Assembly (NCBI GenBank): GCA_052043515.1
Contig: JBQEQX010000001.1
Location: 1,113,324-1,177,323, forward strand
Source: Ehrlichia sp052043515
GTDB lineage: Bacteria > Pseudomonadota > Alphaproteobacteria > Rickettsiales > Anaplasmataceae
Direction: 5' to 3'
DNA: 64,000 bases
Part shown: positions 62,294-64,000 of the stretch, piece by piece
Layout: the number at the start of each line of letters is the position of its first letter
How positions within the stretch are numbered: the first letter of the stretch is position 1
The notes under the pieces: generated by a model
Database searches by the model: none
What the model saw: the letters and a program-made list of their open reading frames with translations, nothing else
Told to the model about the DNA's origin: nothing
Translations under genes and position numbers: made by a program

Positions 62294-62356
62294 ATGACTA
62301 AAAGTCAATTTTACTTGTTGCTTTTATTGTGGCTTCATTTTTCTCTAAGTACATAA
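62294..62356 (+). CDS. Possible short membrane peptide after hemF
   Basis: A near-perfect Shine-Dalgarno AGGAGG (62281-62286) sits 7 bp before ATG 62294, unusual in this AT-rich sequence. The ORF as written has 20 codons (MTKSQFYLLLLLWLHFSLST). If the T4 run near 62309 is one base short, the frame becomes MTKSQFLLVAFIVASFFSKY and ends at about 62386 as a 30-residue single-pass peptide. Function unknown. Confidence 0.35.
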   Translation: MTKSQFYLLLLLWLHFSLST

Positions 62357-62421
62357 TATATATTATGGAAAATAATACTCCAACATAGGTTCGCTTTAGC
62401 AAGCATCCCATACTAAAACTT

Positions 62422-63693
62422 CTACCTTATGAGTGTTTTATTGTTCATGTATTTTCTCAAAACGTGCGGTATCGTTACGGAACCATCTTCGTTTTGATAA
62501 TTTTCTAAAATTGCAATGATAGTCCTTCCTATTGCTAAAGCAGAACCATTTAGCGTATGCACAAATTTGCTTGCCTTACCGTTATTACTTACAGTAATAT
62601 ATTTAGTATTCATTCTACGTGCTTGAAAATCTTTACAATTTGAACAACTTGAAATTTCTCTATATTGATTTTGACTTGGTATCCATACTTCGATATCGTA
62701 TGTTATACTTGCTGAAAATCCCATATCTCCTGTACATAACATTATAACTTTATATGGTAATTCTAAACGCTTTAAAACTTCCTCGGCAATTTGTGTCATT
62801 CTTTCCAATTCCAATTCTGATTGCTCTTGAGTAACAATACTAACTAGTTCTACTTTATTAAATTGATGCTGCCTCATCATACCTCTTGTATCTCTACCAG
62901 CACTTCCAGCTTCAGACCTGAAACATTGAGAACAAGCAGTAAGCCTGATTGGCAAATCACTTGCATTCATATTGATGTTCGACACTAAATTAGTAAGCGC
63001 CACCTCACTTGTTGGAATGAGCCTAAAGTTTTCTGTTGTCTTAAAAGAATCATCAGCAAATTTAGGTAATTGTCCAGCTACATACATTGCAGATTCATGT
63101 ACCAATATGGGATGAGATATTTCTGAATAACCAAACTCTTGAGTATGAATGTCTAACATGAAATTTGCTAAAGCACGATCTAATTGAGCAAGCTGACCTT
63201 TTAATATTACAAATCTTGATCCAGAAAGTTTCGCAGCTTCCTTAAAATTCATAAGATTTAATTTTTCCCCTAATTCATAATGTGTCTTTATTGGGAAATT
63301 AAATTCTGTTTTATTTCCATATCTTCTGAGCTCAACATTATTACTTTTGTCTTTCCCAATAGGTACTCTTTCATCTGGTATATTTGGCAATGTATTAAGA
63401 AGATTTATTAATTGATCATCTTCCTTTATCATATTGTGAATATGGTTTATTTTGTCTGTTATTTTCTTTGATGACATTATCTGTGCATCACATTTAATAC
63501 CATCCCTTTTTAATTTTTCAATTTCTTTAGTTACTTGATTACGTTCTTTTTGTAAGGAATATAATTCCGTTAGTAGAAGTTTTTTCTTATTATACAGCTC
63601 TATTATTTGTTGAGCAACTTTTCCGGAATCTCGACTTTGCATTGCATTATCAAATAATTCTGGATTCCTTCTTATAAACTCTATATCGTGCAT
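62422..63693 (-). CDS. serS: Seryl-tRNA synthetase
   Basis: Class II synthetase that charges tRNA-Ser. Intact, 423 residues from ATG (complement 63691-63693, MHDIEFIRRNPELFDNAM). The open frame begins three codons earlier. The N-terminal tRNA-binding coiled coil spans about residues 30-105 (LYNKKKLLLTELYSLQKERN). Class II motif 2 is FRSEAGSAGRDTRGMMRQHQ, with GMMRQHQFNKVELV after it; motif 3 is in NGSALAIGRTIIAILENYQ near 390. The C-terminus ends in PHVLRKYM. Confidence 0.96.
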   Translation of the reverse strand: MHDIEFIRRNPELFDNAMQSRDSGKVAQQIIELYNKKKLLLTELYSLQKERNQVTKEIEKLKRDGIKCDAQIMSSKKITDKINHIHNMIKEDDQLINLLNTLPNIPDERVPIGKDKSNNVELRRYGNKTEFNFPIKTHYELGEKLNLMNFKEAAKLSGSRFVILKGQLAQLDRALANFMLDIHTQEFGYSEISHPILVHESAMYVAGQLPKFADDSFKTTENFRLIPTSEVALTNLVSNINMNASDLPIRLTACSQCFRSEAGSAGRDTRGMMRQHQFNKVELVSIVTQEQSELELERMTQIAEEVLKRLELPYKVIMLCTGDMGFSASITYDIEVWIPSQNQYREISSCSNCKDFQARRMNTKYITVSNNGKASKFVHTLNGSALAIGRTIIAILENYQNEDGSVTIPHVLRKYMNNKTLIR

Positions 63694-64000
63694 AATGTAC
63701 AAAGCTAAACATATATTTTATATATAATAACAATTTTTATTTACATGTATATGTAAGACTTATTTTTTATTTCATAATATCAGATTATCAGGCATTATAA
63801 AGAGATGAGTTCACTTTTTGAACTAAGTCTACAATACATTTTACCATTTACAGAAGCGTACGATATTTTATCACATATTACTATACTGTTCATATTTGCT
63901 CACTAACCACTTTATACTGTTCATAAAAACGCATTCTTCTCCATCTTTAGTGATATGATATATATAGAAAAAAATTGATCTTCAAAAAGCTTCATATCAC
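63694..64000. other. Non-coding window end, 307 bp
   Basis: No coding frame or RNA gene recognised. It should contain the serS promoter on the reverse strand. Confidence 0.4.

Overview
The window is about 64 kb of a strongly AT-rich chromosome from an obligate intracellular alphaproteobacterium of the family Anaplasmataceae, most likely Ehrlichia. The support is the gene content: ISC iron-sulfur operon, class I lysyl-tRNA synthetase, TAXI-type TRAP receptor, scattered nuo genes, GltX, pccB, hemF. It also has long non-coding spacers, no insertion sequences, and a block of proteins with no recognisable relatives that carry acidic, Ser-rich or tandem-repeat segments. The species cannot be fixed from the sequence alone.

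Layout. 1-6131: end of a repeat-bearing unknown gene, then atpG, folE, pmbA and a ferredoxin-NADP reductase. 6354-12767: rsmA, tRNA-Thr(TGT), tpiA, a TAXI receptor, tsaD, an RDD membrane protein, folB and mdh. 13193-14458: one broken unknown gene and a small reverse-strand ORF. 14613-17430: rpiB-ubiG, then a reverse pair of a DUF2125-like gene and ccmH. 17442-23889: reverse-strand ISC operon (iscR/desulfurase fusion, iscS, iscU, iscA, hscB, hscA, fdx). 24182-33497: hydrolase, lysK, bamE, truA-pyrB, gyrB and a small conserved protein. 33507-38602: nuoG, nuoH, nuoD, nuoE. 39520-53942: accessory island interrupted only by gltX, tRNA-Thr(GGT) and a tiny basic ORF. 54170-63693: pccB, prfA, engB-argB, a porin, hemF and serS.

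The accessory island is the most interesting part. At least six loci (40710-48652) encode one divergent Cys-containing family with a repeated module: Leu-Cys near the N-terminus, a C-[IV]-G box, a P-x-G-x-S-[LV]-F box, a Y-x-[LV] strand followed by [ND]-[IL]-x-[KQ]-F, and a late Y-G-x-[IV] strand. One locus has three modules in tandem and another carries an 11-unit SSDGK-type tandem repeat. The genes face both ways and several share an ATTAATATA-type element just upstream. I do not recognise the family by name; a role at the host interface is inference.

Sequence quality matters. More than 30 genes, including essential ones (gyrB, gltX, nuoG, atpG, lysK, engB), are broken by single-base changes, nearly always one extra base in a homopolymer. 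Removing one base (in a few cases adding one) restores full-length proteins with exact codon counts. Even the anticodon stem of tRNA-Thr(GGT) has an extra base. The simplest reading is uncorrected sequencing or assembly error, so most broken genes are annotated as single intact genes and the break positions are given.
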